This document shows, in pieces, positions 19,326 to 28,927 of a stretch of 64,000 bases of DNA. Location: positions 1-64,000 of the forward strand of contig MESA01000033.1 in NCBI GenBank assembly GCA_001770775.1. The letters run 5' to 3'. Under the pieces are notes generated by a model. It was given only the letters and a program-made list of their open reading frames with translations. It searched no databases and was not told where the DNA came from. The DNA comes from Burkholderiales bacterium RIFCSPHIGHO2_12_FULL_63_20 (lineage in GTDB: Bacteria > Pseudomonadota > Gammaproteobacteria > Burkholderiales > Burkholderiaceae_C). Made by a program: the position numbers and the translations under genes. Within the stretch, counting starts at the first letter, position 1, and each line of letters starts with the position of its first letter.

Positions 19326-21944
19326 ATGAACACCCAATACCGCAAGAACCTGCCCGGCACCAAGCTGGATTACTTCGACACCGAAGCCGCTGTGGAAGCC
19401 ATCAAGCCGGGCGCCTGGGCCACCCTGCCCTACACCTCGCGTGTGCACGCCGAGAACATCGTGCGCAAGGCCGATCCGGCCATCGTGCGTGACTGCCTGG
19501 TGCAGATCATCGAGCGCAAGCGCGATCTGGACTTCCCCTGGTTCCCCGCCCGCGTGGCCTGCCACGACATCCTGGGCCAGACCGCCCTGGTGGATCTGGC
19601 GGGCCTGCGTGATGCGATTGCCAAGGAAGGCGGCGACCCCGCCAAGGTGAACCCGGTGGTGCCCGTGCAGCTGATCGTGGACCACTCTCTGGCGGTGGAG
19701 TGCGGGGGCTTTGATCCCGATGCGTTCCAGAAGAACCGCGCAATCGAAGATCGCCGCAACGAAGACCGCTTCCACTTCATCGAGTGGACGAAGAAGGCCT
19801 TCGCCAACGTGGACGTGATCCCGGCGGGCAACGGCATCATGCACCAGATCAACCTGGAGAAGATGTCCCCCGTGATCCACAACGACCACGGCCTGGCCTA
19901 CCCCGACACCTGCGTCGGCACCGACTCGCACACGCCGCACGTGGACGCGCTGGGCGTGATCGCCATCGGCGTGGGCGGACTGGAAGCTGAGAACGTGATG
20001 CTGGGTCGCGCCTCGTGGATGCGCCTGCCCGAGATCGTGGGCGTCAAGCTCACCGGCCAACGCCAGCCTGGCATCACCGCCACCGACGTGGTGCTGGCCC
20101 TGACCGAGTTCCTGCGCAAGTCCAAGGTGGTGGGTGCCTATCTGGAGTTCTACGGTGAAGGCGCGTCCAAGCTGACCATCGGTGACCGCGCCACCATCTC
20201 GAACATGGCCCCTGAGTACGGCGCCACCGCCGCCATGTTCAGCATCGACCAGCAAACGCTGGACTACCTGACCCTGACCGGCCGCGAAGCCGAGCAGATC
20301 AAGCTGGTCGAGACCTATGCCAAGCAAGCCGGCCTGTGGTCGGACAGCCTGAAGAATGCCGTGTACGAGCGCGACCTGACGTTCGACCTGTCGAGCGTGG
20401 TGCGCAACATGGCCGGCCCGTCGAACCCGCACGCCCGTGTGGCGACGAGCGACCTGGCCGCCAAGGGCATCGCCGGCAAGTGGGCCATGCCGGCTGCCAG
20501 CGAAGGCACCATGCCCGATGGCGCCGTGATCATCGCCGCCATCACCTCGTGCACCAACACCTCCAATCCGCGCAACGTGATCGCGGCCGCCCTGCTGGCG
20601 CGCAACGCCAACAAGCTGGGCCTGACCCGCAAGCCCTGGGTGAAGTCCTCGCTGGCCCCTGGCTCGAAGGCTGTGGAGCTGTACCTGAAGGAAGCCAATC
20701 TGCTGGGTGACCTGGAAAAGCTGGGTTTTGGCATCGTGGCCTTTGCCTGCACCACCTGCAACGGCATGTCGGGCGCGCTGGACCCCAAGATCCAGCAAGA
20801 GATCATCGACCGCGACCTGTACGCCACCGCCGTGCTCTCGGGCAACCGCAACTTCGACGGTCGCATCCACCCCTACGCCAAGCAGGCCTTCCTGGCCTCG
20901 CCCCCCCTGGTGGTGGCCTACGCCATTGCCGGCACCGTGCGCTTTGACATCGAAAACGACGTGCTCGCCGTGGTCGATGGCAAGGAAATCCGCCTGAAGG
21001 ACATCTGGCCTTCGGACGAAGAGATCGACGCGATCGTCAAGGCCAGCGTCAAGCCCGAGATGTTCCGCGCCGTGTACGAGCCGATGTTCGCCATCCAGGC
21101 CGACAAGGGTGAGGAGGTGAGCCCGCAGTACGACTGGCGTCCGCAGTCGACCTACATCCGTCGCCCGCCGTACTGGGACACGGAAGGTGTCGGCGCCCTG
21201 GCCGCCAACCCGCGCACGCTCAAGGGCATGCGCCCGCTGGCCATCTTGCCGGACAACATCACCACCGACCACCTGTCGCCTTCGAACGCGATTCTGATGA
21301 ACTCGGCTGCTGGTGAGTACCTGCACAAGATGGGCCTGCCGGAGGAGGACTTCAACTCCTACGCCACCCACCGCGGTGACCACCTGACCGCCATGCGCGC
21401 CACCTTCGCGAACCCCACGCTGAAGAACGAAATGGTGCGTGATGCCGAAGGCAAGGTGAAGGCCGGCTCGCTGGCCCGCATCGAGCCCGAAGGCAAGGTC
21501 GTGCGCATGTGGGAGGCCATGGAGGCCTATCAAGAGCGCAAGCAGCCGCTGATCATCGTGGCCGGCGCCGACTACGGCCAAGGCTCCTCGCGTGACTGGG
21601 CTGCCAAGGGCGTACGCCTGGCGGGTGTGGAAGCGATTGCCGCAGAAGGCTTCGAGCGCATCCACCGCACCAACCTGATCGGCATGGGCGTGATGCCTCT
21701 GGAGTTCAAGCCGGGCACCAACCGTCTGACCTTGGGTCTGGACGGCACCGAGACCTATGACGTGGAAGGCGACCTGGAGCCCCGCGCCGATCTGAACCTG
21801 GTCATCACCCGCAAGAATGGCGAAGTGGTGAAGGTGCCGATGACCTGCCGCCTGGACACGGCGGAAGAGGTGTCGGTCTATCAAGCCGGCGGGGTGCTGC
21901 AACGCTTCGCCCAAGACTTCCTCGCCGCTAACAAGGCAGCTTGA
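19326..21944 (+). CDS. acnD: Fe/S-dependent 2-methylcitrate dehydratase
   Basis: AcnD replaces PrpD in many proteobacteria: it dehydrates 2-methylcitrate and works with PrpF. The 872-residue protein is of the AcnA-like aconitase family. It has CVGTDSHTPHVDALG, the [4Fe-4S] ligands in [13 protein letters not shown] and CTTCNGMSGALDPKIQ, and the swivel-domain motif [33 protein letters not shown] distinguishes it from AcnA, which has NFEARIHP. The start MNTQYRKNLPGTKLDYF at 19326 fits the family. It overlaps the prpF upstream region by a few bases, so the two are probably translated together. Confidence 0.95.
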   Translation: MNTQYRKNLPGTKLDYFDTEAAVEAIKPGAWATLPYTSRVHAENIVRKADPAIVRDCLVQIIERKRDLDFPWFPARVACHDILGQTALVDLAGLRDAIAKEGGDPAKVNPVVPVQLIVDHSLAVECGGFDPDAFQKNRAIEDRRNEDRFHFIEWTKKAFANVDVIPAGNGIMHQINLEKMSPVIHNDHGLAYPDTCVGTDSHTPHVDALGVIAIGVGGLEAENVMLGRASWMRLPEIVGVKLTGQRQPGITATDVVLALTEFLRKSKVVGAYLEFYGEGASKLTIGDRATISNMAPEYGATAAMFSIDQQTLDYLTLTGREAEQIKLVETYAKQAGLWSDSLKNAVYERDLTFDLSSVVRNMAGPSNPHARVATSDLAAKGIAGKWAMPAASEGTMPDGAVIIAAITSCTNTSNPRNVIAAALLARNANKLGLTRKPWVKSSLAPGSKAVELYLKEANLLGDLEKLGFGIVAFACTTCNGMSGALDPKIQQEIIDRDLYATAVLSGNRNFDGRIHPYAKQAFLASPPLVVAYAIAGTVRFDIENDVLAVVDGKEIRLKDIWPSDEEIDAIVKASVKPEMFRAVYEPMFAIQADKGEEVSPQYDWRPQSTYIRRPPYWDTEGVGALAANPRTLKGMRPLAILPDNITTDHLSPSNAILMNSAAGEYLHKMGLPEEDFNSYATHRGDHLTAMRATFANPTLKNEMVRDAEGKVKAGSLARIEPEGKVVRMWEAMEAYQERKQPLIIVAGADYGQGSSRDWAAKGVRLAGVEAIAAEGFERIHRTNLIGMGVMPLEFKPGTNRLTLGLDGTETYDVEGDLEPRADLNLVITRKNGEVVKVPMTCRLDTAEEVSVYQAGGVLQRFAQDFLAANKAA

Positions 21945-21946
21945 TC

Positions 21947-23134
21947 ATGGCCTTCGCACCGCAAATCAAGATCCCCGCCACCTACATCCGTGGCGGCACC
22001 AGCAAGGGCGTGTTCTTCCGCCTGCAGGACCTGCCCGCTGCCTGCCAGCAGCCGGGCGAAGCGCGTGACAAGCTGTTCATGCGCGTCATCGGCAGCCCGG
22101 ACCCCTACTCCGCCCACATCGACGGCATGGGTGGCGCCACCTCGTCGACGTCCAAGTGCGTGATCCTGTCCAAGTCCAGCGTGCCCGATCACGACGTGGA
22201 CTATCTCTACGGTCAGGTCTCGATCGACAAGCCCTTCGTGGACTGGTCGGGCAACTGCGGCAACCTGTCCACGGCTGCGGGCGCCTTTGCGCTCCACGCC
22301 GGGCTGGTCGACCCCGCGCGCATTCCGGACAACGGCGTGTGCGTGGTCCGCATCTGGCAGGCCAACATCCAGAAGACCATCATCGCCCACGTGCCGGTGA
22401 CAAACGGACAGGTGCAGGAAACCGGTGACTTCGAGCTTGATGGCGTGACCTTCCCGGCCGCCGAGATCGTGCTGGAGTTCATGGACCCGTCCGACGATGG
22501 CGATGAAGGCGGCTCGATGTTCCCCACGGGCAACCTGGTCGATGACCTGGACGTCCCTGGCATTGGCACGCTCAAGGCCACGATGATCACGGCGGGCATC
22601 CCCACCGTGTTCGTCAACGCCGCCGACATCGGCTACACCGGCACCGAGCTGCGCGAGCAGATCAACACGGACGCCGCAGCCCTCCAGCGCTTCGAAGCCA
22701 TCCGCATCGCCGGTGCCCTGCGCATGGGCCTGATCCAAACGCCCGAAGAGGCCGCCACCCGCCAGCACACGCCCAAGATCGCCTTCGTGGCGCCGCCGAC
22801 CGCTTACAAGGCGTCCAGCGGCAAGACCATTGAGGCGTCGGACGTGGACCTGCTGGTGCGCGCCCTGTCCATGGGCAAGCTGCACCACGCGATGATGGGC
22901 ACCTGCGCGGTCGCCATCGGCACCGCTGCGGCCATCCCCGGCACCCTGGTCAACCAGGCAGCCGGCGGTGGCGCGCGCGAGGCGGTGCGCTTTGGGCACC
23001 CGTCGGGCACGCTGCGTGTCGGCGCCCAGGCGCAGCAGGTCGATGGCCAGTGGACGGTGACCAAAGCCATCATGAGCCGCAGCGCCCGCGTGCTCATGGA
23101 AGGCTGGGTGCGGGTGCCGGGTGACACCTTCTGA
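21947..23134 (+). CDS. prpF: 2-methylaconitate cis-trans isomerase PrpF
   Basis: PrpF isomerises the AcnD product so that AcnB can hydrate it to 2-methylisocitrate. The 395-residue protein has the family features IPATYIRGGTSKGVFFR at its start, MGGATSSTSKC, DWSGNCGNLSTAAG and FGHPSGTLRVGAQ. The Lys in RGGTSKG is the conserved active-site residue of the group. ATG 21947 follows the acnD stop by 2 nt; an in-frame TTG at 21941 would overlap acnD and is less likely. A 12-bp inverted repeat follows the stop codon. Confidence 0.95.
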   Translation: MAFAPQIKIPATYIRGGTSKGVFFRLQDLPAACQQPGEARDKLFMRVIGSPDPYSAHIDGMGGATSSTSKCVILSKSSVPDHDVDYLYGQVSIDKPFVDWSGNCGNLSTAAGAFALHAGLVDPARIPDNGVCVVRIWQANIQKTIIAHVPVTNGQVQETGDFELDGVTFPAAEIVLEFMDPSDDGDEGGSMFPTGNLVDDLDVPGIGTLKATMITAGIPTVFVNAADIGYTGTELREQINTDAAALQRFEAIRIAGALRMGLIQTPEEAATRQHTPKIAFVAPPTAYKASSGKTIEASDVDLLVRALSMGKLHHAMMGTCAVAIGTAAAIPGTLVNQAAGGGAREAVRFGHPSGTLRVGAQAQQVDGQWTVTKAIMSRSARVLMEGWVRVPGDTF

Positions 23135-23154
23135 GGCAAACCCCCTCCAACCTC

Positions 23155-23194
23155 GCACGTGAGCGGCGTACATTTGCTTGCCCCGCTCACGTGC
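23155..23194. repeat. Perfect 12-bp inverted repeat between prpF and the next gene
   Basis: GCACGTGAGCGG (23155-23166) and CCGCTCACGTGC (23183-23194) are exact reverse complements separated by 16 nt. No T-tract follows. It could end the prp operon by a factor-dependent route, stabilise RNA, or act as an operator for the gene starting at 23254. Confidence 0.6.
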
Positions 23195-23253
23195 ACGAAC
23201 CTCGGATCGGCGGCAAAATCAACTTTTGTTCCACGCCAGCCCAGTCACACACC

Positions 23254-23772
23254 ATGAGCACACTCACTTCTCGCTACCAACGCACCCGCACCCTGGCCCT
23301 GACGGCTGGCATGGTTCTGGGCATGGCTGCCAGCGCCCTGGCACCCCAACTGGTCCACGCGCGTGTCACGACGGCCAGCAAGCAAACCCTGGCCAACAAC
23401 TACGCGCCCCCGCCTGAAGCCAGCGCCGAGCAGTTGCAGGCGGCCGATCGTGTGCTCACGGGCAACTACGCCTGCGAGTTCGGCAAGTCCGTCTCGGTCG
23501 ACCGCAGCGAGCGTCACGCCGGCTACTTTGACCTGAAACTGGACCGCAAGGCCTGGGTCATGAAGCCCGTCGTCTCCAGCACCGGTGCCGTGCGCCTGGA
23601 AGACGTCAAGGGCAATGCGCTGCTGATCCAGATCCTGACCAAGTCCATGGTGATGGACCCCAAAGCCGGCCGCCGCCTGGTCGATGGCTGCGTGCATGAC
23701 GTACAACGTGCCGCCGAAGCCGACCTGCGCAACTCCCCACGCCCCTCGCTGTTTGGCCCCGCCAGCAACTGA
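23254..23772 (+). CDS. Conserved periplasmic protein of unknown function
   Basis: A predicted exported protein of 172 residues. The N-terminus has basic residues, a hydrophobic stretch LALTAGMVLGMAASALA and a likely signal peptidase site after LVHA or nearby (about residues 31-36). The mature part has two Cys residues (in NYACEFGKSVSV and VDGCVHDVQ) that could form a disulfide, and a sheet-like core GYFDLKLDRKAWVMKP. It faintly recalls MliC-like lysozyme inhibitors, but I would not assign that. The start at 23254 is preferred over an upstream in-frame ATG inside the inverted repeat. It lies between prpF and acnB. Confidence 0.8.
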   Translation: MSTLTSRYQRTRTLALTAGMVLGMAASALAPQLVHARVTTASKQTLANNYAPPPEASAEQLQAADRVLTGNYACEFGKSVSVDRSERHAGYFDLKLDRKAWVMKPVVSSTGAVRLEDVKGNALLIQILTKSMVMDPKAGRRLVDGCVHDVQRAAEADLRNSPRPSLFGPASN

Positions 23773-23988
23773 TGGGGTTTTTCTGACGATGAACCGCTTG
23801 AAATTGCGTGATTTCACGCCGGATTCGTGACATTCCCCGCCGGGGTGGGCGAAAATAGCAGGCTGCACGGAAATGACCTTTCCACGCGAGCGACGCGTTT
23901 TCTGCCCCACGGCGGTGATTCTTTTTTGAGGATCCGTACTGCCGGATCCGCGTTCGAACTTCTTGCCCCTCAACACCAGGTGAACACC

Positions 23989-26580
23989 ATGTTGCAAGCC
24001 TATCGCGAACACGTTGCCGAGCGCGCTGCCCTCGGTATCCCTCCTCTGGCCCTGTCGGCCCAGCAGACTGCTGAACTGATCGAGCTGATCAAGAATCCGC
24101 CCGCCGGCGAAGATGCGTTCCTGCTGGACCTGCTGACCCACCGCGTTCCTCCGGGCGTGGACGATGCAGCCAAGGTCAAGGCTTCTTTCCTGACGGCCGT
24201 GGCCGATGGCGACATCAAGGTGGGCCTGATCTCCCGCGCCAAGGCCACCGAGCTGCTCGGCACCATGGTCGGCGGCTACAACGTCAAGCCCCTGATCGAC
24301 CTGCTGGGCGACGCTGAAGTGGGCACCATCGCCGCTGACGCGCTCAAGAAGACCCTGCTGATGTTCGACTTCTTCCACGACGTGGCAGAACTGGCCAAGG
24401 GCGGCAACGCCAACGCCAAGAACGTCATCCAGTCCTGGGCCGATGCCGAGTGGTTCACCAGCCGCCCGCAAGTCGCCAAGAAGATCACCGTGACCGTGTT
24501 CAAGGTGCCTGGCGAGACCAACACCGACGACCTGTCGCCCGCTCCGGACGCCTGGAGCCGCCCTGACATCCCGATGCACTATCTGGCGATGCTCAAGAAC
24601 ACCCGTCCTGACGCGGCCTTCAAGCCCGAAGAAGACGGCAAGCGCGGCCCGATGCAGTTCATCGAAGACCTGAAGAAGAAGGGCAACCTGGTTGCCTACG
24701 TTGGCGACGTGGTCGGCACCGGTTCTTCCCGCAAGTCGGCCACCAACAGCGTGATCTGGGCCACGGGCGAAGACATCCCCTTCGTGCCCAACAAGCGCTT
24801 CGGCGGCGTGACTCTGGGCGGCAAGATCGCCCCCATCTTCTTCAACACGCAGGAAGACTCCGGCTCGCTGCCCATCGAAGTGGACGTGTCCAACTTCGAA
24901 ATGGGTGACGTGCTCGACATCTACCCGTACGAAGGCAAGATCGAGAAGAACGGCGCTGTCGCTGCCAACTTCGAGCTGAAGTCGCAAGTGCTGCTGGACG
25001 AAGTGCAAGCCGGTGGCCGTATCAACCTGATCATCGGCCGCTCGCTGACCAGCAAGGCCCGTGACTTCCTGGGTCTGCCCGCTTCCACCGCCTTCCGTCT
25101 GCCCCAGGCACCGGTCGACAGCGGCAAGGGCTTCACCCTGGCCCAGAAGATGGTCGGCCGCGCCTGCGGTCTGCCTGAAGGCCAAGGCGTGCGTCCTGGC
25201 ACGTACTGCGAACCCAAGATGACCACCGTCGGTTCGCAAGACACCACCGGCCCGATGACCCGCGACGAGCTGAAGGACCTGGCTTGCCTGGGCTTCTCGG
25301 CCGACCTGGTGATGCAGTCCTTCTGCCACACCGCAGCTTATCCGAAGCCCGTGGACGTGAAGATGCACCGCGAGCTGCCCGCCTTCATCTCGAACCGCGG
25401 CGGCGTGGCCCTGCGTCCGGGCGACGGCGTGATCCACTCGTGGCTGAACCGTCTGCTGTTGCCCGACACCGTCGGCACCGGTGGTGACTCGCACACCCGC
25501 TTCCCGATCGGCATCTCCTTCCCCGCTGGTTCGGGTCTGGTCGCCTTCGGTGCTGCCACCGGCGTGATGCCTCTGGACATGCCTGAGTCGGTGCTGGTGC
25601 GCTTCAAGGGCCAGATGCAGCCTGGCGTCACCCTGCGTGACCTGGTGCATGCCATCCCCCTGTACGCCATCAAGGCTGGTCTGCTGACCGTCGCCAAGGC
25701 TGGCAAGAAGAACATCTTCTCGGGCCGCGTCCTGGAAATCGAAGGCCTGCCTGACCTGAAGGTCGAGCAAGCATTCGAGCTGTCTGACGCGTCGGCTGAG
25801 CGTTCCGCTGCCGGTTGCACCATCAAGCTGAACCAGGCGCCGGTCATCGAGTACATGAACTCGAACATCGTTCTGATGAAGAACATGATCGCCGATGGTT
25901 ACGCCGATGCCCGCACCCTGGAGCGCCGCATCAAGTCGATGGAAGCCTGGTTGGCCAGCCCCAACCTGCTGGAAGCCGACAAGGACGCCGAGTACGCCGC
26001 CGTGATCGAGATCGATCTGGCCGACATCAAGGAGCCCATCGTCTGCTGCCCGAACGACCCGGACGACGCCAAGTTCCTGTCCGAAGTCGCTGGCACCAAG
26101 ATCGACGAAGCCTTCATCGGTTCGTGCATGACCAACATCGGTCACTTCCGTGCCGCCGGCAAGCTGCTGGAAGGCAAGCGCGACATCCCGGTGCGTCTGT
26201 GGGTGGCCCCGCCCACCAAGATGGACGCTTCCGAGCTGACCAAGGAAGGTTTCTACAACACCTTCGGTGCCGCTGGCGCGCGCATGGAAATGCCCGGCTG
26301 CTCGCTGTGCATGGGCAACCAGGCTCAGATCAAGGAAGGTTCGACCTGTATCTCCACGTCGACCCGTAACTTCCCGAACCGTCTGGGCAAGAACACCAAC
26401 GTGTTCCTGGGCTCGGCCGAACTGACCGCCGTCGCTTCCAAGCTGGGCAAGCTGCCGACCCCGGCCGAATACCTGGCTGAGATCGGCGTGGTCACCAAGG
26501 ACTCCGACAAGATCTACAAGTACCTTAACTTCAACCAGATTGAAGAGTACGTGGACACCGCCAAGTCCGTGAAGGCCTGA
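23989..26580 (+). CDS. acnB: Aconitate hydratase B
   Basis: AcnB converts citrate to isocitrate and also hydrates 2-methylaconitate in the methylcitrate cycle, so it serves both neighbouring pathways. The 863-residue protein (E. coli 865) begins [20 protein letters not shown] with the AcnB-specific HEAT-like N-terminal domain. [16 protein letters not shown] is in the swivel domain, here placed before the core. Later come [13 protein letters not shown] and the [4Fe-4S] ligands in [11 protein letters not shown] and [12 protein letters not shown]. The start at 23989 matches the conserved N-terminus. A strong terminator follows. Confidence 0.98.
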   Translation: MLQAYREHVAERAALGIPPLALSAQQTAELIELIKNPPAGEDAFLLDLLTHRVPPGVDDAAKVKASFLTAVADGDIKVGLISRAKATELLGTMVGGYNVKPLIDLLGDAEVGTIAADALKKTLLMFDFFHDVAELAKGGNANAKNVIQSWADAEWFTSRPQVAKKITVTVFKVPGETNTDDLSPAPDAWSRPDIPMHYLAMLKNTRPDAAFKPEEDGKRGPMQFIEDLKKKGNLVAYVGDVVGTGSSRKSATNSVIWATGEDIPFVPNKRFGGVTLGGKIAPIFFNTQEDSGSLPIEVDVSNFEMGDVLDIYPYEGKIEKNGAVAANFELKSQVLLDEVQAGGRINLIIGRSLTSKARDFLGLPASTAFRLPQAPVDSGKGFTLAQKMVGRACGLPEGQGVRPGTYCEPKMTTVGSQDTTGPMTRDELKDLACLGFSADLVMQSFCHTAAYPKPVDVKMHRELPAFISNRGGVALRPGDGVIHSWLNRLLLPDTVGTGGDSHTRFPIGISFPAGSGLVAFGAATGVMPLDMPESVLVRFKGQMQPGVTLRDLVHAIPLYAIKAGLLTVAKAGKKNIFSGRVLEIEGLPDLKVEQAFELSDASAERSAAGCTIKLNQAPVIEYMNSNIVLMKNMIADGYADARTLERRIKSMEAWLASPNLLEADKDAEYAAVIEIDLADIKEPIVCCPNDPDDAKFLSEVAGTKIDEAFIGSCMTNIGHFRAAGKLLEGKRDIPVRLWVAPPTKMDASELTKEGFYNTFGAAGARMEMPGCSLCMGNQAQIKEGSTCISTSTRNFPNRLGKNTNVFLGSAELTAVASKLGKLPTPAEYLAEIGVVTKDSDKIYKYLNFNQIEEYVDTAKSVKA

Positions 26581-26615
26581 GCCTTGCGTCACTGACGCAG
26601 CGCTGAGCTGACATG

Positions 26616-26647
26616 AAGCCCGCCGGGGAAACTCGGCGGGCTTTTTT
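26616..26647 (+). terminator. Rho-independent terminator of acnB
   Basis: AAGCCCGCCG (26616-26625) and CGGCGGGCTT (26634-26643) form a 10-bp stem followed by six T residues (26642-26647). It lies about 35 nt after the acnB stop. Confidence 0.92.
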
Positions 26648-26834
26648 GTGTGTGGGTAGATCTCCCTTCAGTTGACGCCAAGACCTCGGACTGTGTAAGA
26701 CAAACTGCAAATTGAAACATTTCCTATGCCCATTAGATTTGTCGCAGCATCTCCCGTTAATTGATCAAGAAAATTGATACCTGGCACACACATCGTTAAC
26801 ATGGATCTCTCAATAAACAAAAAATGGGATCAAC

Positions 26835-27524
26835 ATGCTCAACAAAAAACTTGTAGCTGCAGTGGCAATCTCCATCAGCGGCACATCCTTCTCTGACAAC
26901 GCCTTGGCAACTTGCTGGAGCAATTGCGACAGAACTTATTACCATACTGTGACAGAATATCCAATCATGTCCGTGAATCAAGAGGTCACAGACATGGGAG
27001 ATGGAAACTGGCGATACTCCTTTGAGATCACCCCCAGCTATACAGGCGGACCTTTCATGGTGAGCAGTTTCACGCTCCCTGTTTTCCTGGATTCAGATAT
27101 CCGCGATCTCAGTCTTGCGCCAAATATTTCGTACATGACGGCGAACATAGAAGATGTCGCGTACGAAGGCGCCCCAAAATCCTTGGCAATCCGCGCCTAT
27201 AGTCCAAGTTCACGCATGCCGTCAGTGGCCACGTCATTCAGCTTCTTATCTAGCTATGCACCCGATGCCCAAGCTACGGCATCGTTGAAGTTGATAGGAA
27301 TGACTTACATCGACACATACTATTCATTCGGCGTAAACGAAACGGTCTATACCACTGGAATTACCCCAACAACACCTTTTTTATACTCCGTCAGCATGCC
27401 CGGCTCGTCGATGGCAATGGCTGCAGCCGTACCGGAGCCCACAAGCCTGTCGATGCTGATGCTTGGCTTGACTGGCATCTTCGCGGTTACTTTCCGACGA
27501 CAAGGAAGCGCCAACAAGGCCTGA
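26835..27524 (+). CDS. PEP-CTERM sorting domain protein
   Basis: A predicted secreted protein of 229 residues. It has an N-terminal signal peptide (KKLVAAVAISISG, cleavage near ALA at about 24) and a C-terminal sorting tail. The tail has the motif VPEP at 199-202, a hydrophobic helix (LSMLMLGLTGIFAVTF) and then RRQ. PEP-CTERM proteins are processed by an exosortase at the inner membrane and are associated with exopolysaccharide. The central domain has no motif I recognise; Cys 27 and 31 form a CX3C pair just after the signal peptide. The gene has much lower GC than its neighbours (47% over 26881-27000). No exosortase is in the window. Confidence 0.87.
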   Translation: MLNKKLVAAVAISISGTSFSDNALATCWSNCDRTYYHTVTEYPIMSVNQEVTDMGDGNWRYSFEITPSYTGGPFMVSSFTLPVFLDSDIRDLSLAPNISYMTANIEDVAYEGAPKSLAIRAYSPSSRMPSVATSFSFLSSYAPDAQATASLKLIGMTYIDTYYSFGVNETVYTTGITPTTPFLYSVSMPGSSMAMAAAVPEPTSLSMLMLGLTGIFAVTFRRQGSANKA

Positions 27525-27532
27525 AGGGGGGC

Positions 27533-27574
27533 CCATCTACGAAGGTCTGAGGCCTTCGTGGATGGTAGATTTTT
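27533..27574 (+). terminator. Rho-independent terminator of the PEP-CTERM gene
   Basis: CCATCTACGAAGG (27533-27545) pairs with CCTTCGTGGATGG (27553-27565) with a single G-U pair in 13. A T-run follows at 27570-27574, close behind the PEP-CTERM stop. Confidence 0.75.
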
Positions 27575-27592
27575 AACCTTTGTGCCAGCCCC

Positions 27593-27835
27593 TTACTCAC
27601 AATTGCAGCCAGTACGCTTGACGTAGCCTCCGCAACCAGACTCGGTGTTGTTTTGCTCATGGCTGACATCCACTCGGGGCCTGTGGCTGGCGGCGAGGCG
27701 CAGTGTGGATTCATCATTGCCAACCTGTGCCGGCAAATCGGCGCAATGCCCCATCATGGTGTCAAGGATGTCATATCCGTTGGCATCGCGCGGCACACAT
27801 CCAGCCAGACTGCCAAGGACTAATACCCGACTCAT
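27593..27835 (-). CDS. Possible small lipoprotein-like ORF (doubtful)
   Basis: An open frame of 80 residues starting MSRVLVLGSLAGCVPRDANG. LAGC resembles a lipobox, but the hydrophobic stretch before it is very short. Six Cys residues occur, three of them near the C-terminus (ESGCGGYVKRTGCNCE). A longer frame to 27874 adds a charged segment and does not improve the signal. I recognise no family. It occupies most of the 406-nt stretch between the PEP-CTERM gene and the SDR gene at 27931; apart from this frame and the terminator I see nothing else there. Confidence 0.3.
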   Translation of the reverse strand: MSRVLVLGSLAGCVPRDANGYDILDTMMGHCADLPAQVGNDESTLRLAASHRPRVDVSHEQNNTESGCGGYVKRTGCNCE

Positions 27836-27930
27836 ATCAGCGTCAAAAATGCGGCAAGGCACTGAACACGGCACACTGTTGTCATGATTTTGTTTGCTTG
27901 CCGTTGTGATATCTGGATCGGGAGAAGACC

Positions 27931-28818
27931 ATGAAAATCCTGCTCTGCGGTGCCCGAGGCTTTGTCGGCAGTCACCTGCAGCGTGCCTTGCAGCGCGCCG
28001 GCCACCAGGTCATCGGTGGCGTGTCGTCGGTGCGCCCCGGTGAGCAAGACCGCATCGCCGTGGACTACGCCCACGACGTGCATGTGGCCGACTGGCTGCC
28101 ACGCGTGCGTGACATGGGCGCGGTGATCAATGCGGTCGGCATTTTGCGCAGCACCGGCAGCCGCCCCATCACGGCAGTGCACACCGACACCCCGAAGGCC
28201 TTGTTCGATGCCTGCGCCCAGACGGGCGTGCCCCGGGTCATCCAGATCTCGGCTCTGGGCATCGAGCACAGCGACACGCAGTATGCGCAAACCAAGCTGG
28301 CGGCTGAACAGCACCTGCAAGCGCTGGTGGCGGCCGGCCGGATGTCGGCCACGATCCTGCGGCCCAGCATCGTGTTCGGCAAAGGCGGGGCCAGCAGTGC
28401 CCTGTTCGTCAACCTGGCCCGCCTGCCGGTGGCGCTGCTGCCTGGTCCGGTGATCGACGCCCAGGTGCAGCCCGTGGCGGTCACCGACCTCGCTGACGCG
28501 GTGGTGGCCCTGCTGAGCACCCATCCCCAGCCTCCGGGCCCACTGGCGTGCGTGGGGCCGCAGGCGGTGCCGTTGGGCGACTTCATCGCCAGCCTGCGCC
28601 AGCAACTGGGGCACCGTCCTGCCAAGGTGCTGAGACTGCCGGATGCACTGACCTCGCTGAGCGCCCTCCTTGGCGATCTGGTGTCAGCCAGCCCCTGGAG
28701 CAGTGAAGCCGTCGACCTCCTGAAGCAGCCGAACGTGGCCGCGCCAGCGGCCTTCGAGGCCTTGCTGGGACGTTCGGGCGTGCACTATGGTCGTCTGCTG
28801 GCGGAGACTTGGTACTGA
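27931..28818 (+). CDS. NAD(P)-binding SDR-family protein (atypical, NmrA/NDUFA9-like)
   Basis: A 295-residue Rossmann-fold protein with the nucleotide loop CGARGFVGSHL at residues 6-16, the segment INAVGILR and the conserved LRPSIVFGKGGASSALF. It lacks the strict YxxxK catalytic pair of classical dehydrogenases; YAQTKLAAE occupies the region. Such proteins bind NAD(P)(H) and act as reductases, sensors or assembly factors; the role here is unknown. GGAGAAG lies just before the ATG. A paralogue lies at 32413-33294. It stands alone between the PEP-CTERM islet and the PBP1A gene. Confidence 0.8.
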   Translation: MKILLCGARGFVGSHLQRALQRAGHQVIGGVSSVRPGEQDRIAVDYAHDVHVADWLPRVRDMGAVINAVGILRSTGSRPITAVHTDTPKALFDACAQTGVPRVIQISALGIEHSDTQYAQTKLAAEQHLQALVAAGRMSATILRPSIVFGKGGASSALFVNLARLPVALLPGPVIDAQVQPVAVTDLADAVVALLSTHPQPPGPLACVGPQAVPLGDFIASLRQQLGHRPAKVLRLPDALTSLSALLGDLVSASPWSSEAVDLLKQPNVAAPAAFEALLGRSGVHYGRLLAETWY

Positions 28819-28927
28819 TCCCGCGGTGGCGCGGCCCGGCTCACATCTCCTTGCAAAGGCGCGCTGGCATGCGGCCATAATGCCCGCTTGCTGACTTGAT
28901 GGCGCCCTCGGGTGCCGGCCTTGCTGT

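Noticed and set aside
19311-21914. Open frame of 867 codons opposite acnD
   Set aside because: Antisense shadow of acnD; His/Gly/Val-rich composition with no motifs.
23245-26592. Open frame of 1115 codons on the minus strand opposite acnB
   Set aside because: It is antisense to a fully conserved acnB, has no family-like motifs, and long antisense frames are expected in high-GC DNA.
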